A stretch of 64,000 bases of DNA, from contig JADBYA010000026.1 in assembly GCA_020403245.1 (NCBI GenBank), positions 1 through 64,000 on the forward strand, written 5' to 3'. The notes beneath the pieces are model-generated. The model made no database searches and was not told the origin of the DNA. It saw only the letters and a program-made list of their open reading frames with translations. Positions 63,886-64,000 of the stretch are shown in pieces. Every line of letters starts with the position of its first letter. The stretch's first letter is position 1. This stretch comes from Flavobacterium sp. (lineage in GTDB: Bacteria > Bacteroidota > Bacteroidia > Flavobacteriales > Flavobacteriaceae). A program made the translations under genes and the position numbers.

Positions 63886-64000
63886 TTATTGATTATTTCT
63901 ATTGGCCAATGCCACTTTGACTTCTTTATAATTTTTGTTTATTTTGGTAATAACTTTTTCTCTAAACGTTTGTTCCACTTCGCCATCCACTTGAGAAAGT
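63886..64000 (-). CDS. C-terminal end of an unknown gene (partial)
   Basis: The minus strand from the window edge reads LSQVDGEVEQTFREKVITK, then INKNYKEVKVALANRNNQ and a stop at 63886-63888. The charged helical tail is seen in flavobacterial genes before such barrel proteins, but I cannot name it. The rest lies outside the window. It is 43 bp upstream of the beta-barrel gene and possibly cotranscribed. Confidence 0.6.
   Translation of the reverse strand, partial: LSQVDGEVEQTFREKVITKINKNYKEVKVALANRNNQ

Overview
The window is a chromosomal segment of a Flavobacterium-like member of the Bacteroidetes. The evidence is low G+C content, a gldKLMN gliding/type IX secretion operon plus gldB-gldC, an exosortase F (XrtF) pair, a short primary sigma factor, LptE and TonB-receptor genes of flavobacterial type, and promoters of the Bacteroidetes form (TTG, about 18-23 bp, TAnnTTTG). 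Nothing indicates a plasmid or an intact prophage, and I see no rRNA operon or CRISPR array. One tRNA is present, Arg with anticodon TCG.

Layout. 1-740: debris, an Rhs/YD-repeat fragment and a frameshifted small gene. 705-7945: a FAD oxidoreductase, the T9SS/gliding core gldK-L-M-N (minus strand) and a degenerate arginase-fold gene. 7949-18936: topA, then on the plus strand miaB, a GxxExxY gene framed by inverted repeats, a sigma-54 activator, lptE, a TPR-like gene, secG and groES-groEL. 19039-26965 (minus): a DedA membrane protein, DUF2490, a probable copper-handling set (HMA protein, TonB receptor, HYC_CC_PP protein), an MBL-fold RNase-like enzyme paired with an ATP-cone nuclease-like protein, and XrtF with its partner. 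27035-37728 (plus): fRMsr, rpsO, pnp, a carotenoid tail-modification cluster, a lipoprotein, rpoD and rpe.

37770-54590 (minus): tRNA-Arg, a YqeY-like gene and a full division/cell-wall (dcw) cluster, transcribed mraZ-rsmH-ftsL-ftsI-murE-mraY-murD-ftsW-murG-murC-ftsQ-ftsA-ftsZ. It lacks murF and ddl. A string of direct GTGGT boxes in front of mraZ looks like the MraZ operator. 54987-64000: an alpha/beta hydrolase, an MntA/HepT toxin-antitoxin pair overlapping engB, gldC-gldB, nadE, a LuxR-type response regulator, dnaG (without zinc ligands), a beta-barrel outer-membrane protein and the end of one further gene.

The most unusual theme is short palindromic, REP-like repeats. Several families lie between genes, and some lie inside reading frames of essential cell-wall genes (murC, murG twice, ftsW), where they appear to be translated as short extra peptides. 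A second candidate unit is the GxxExxY gene framed by a perfect 28-bp inverted repeat between miaB and the sigma-54 activator. All functions are inferred from sequence motifs and family knowledge; no database search was run.
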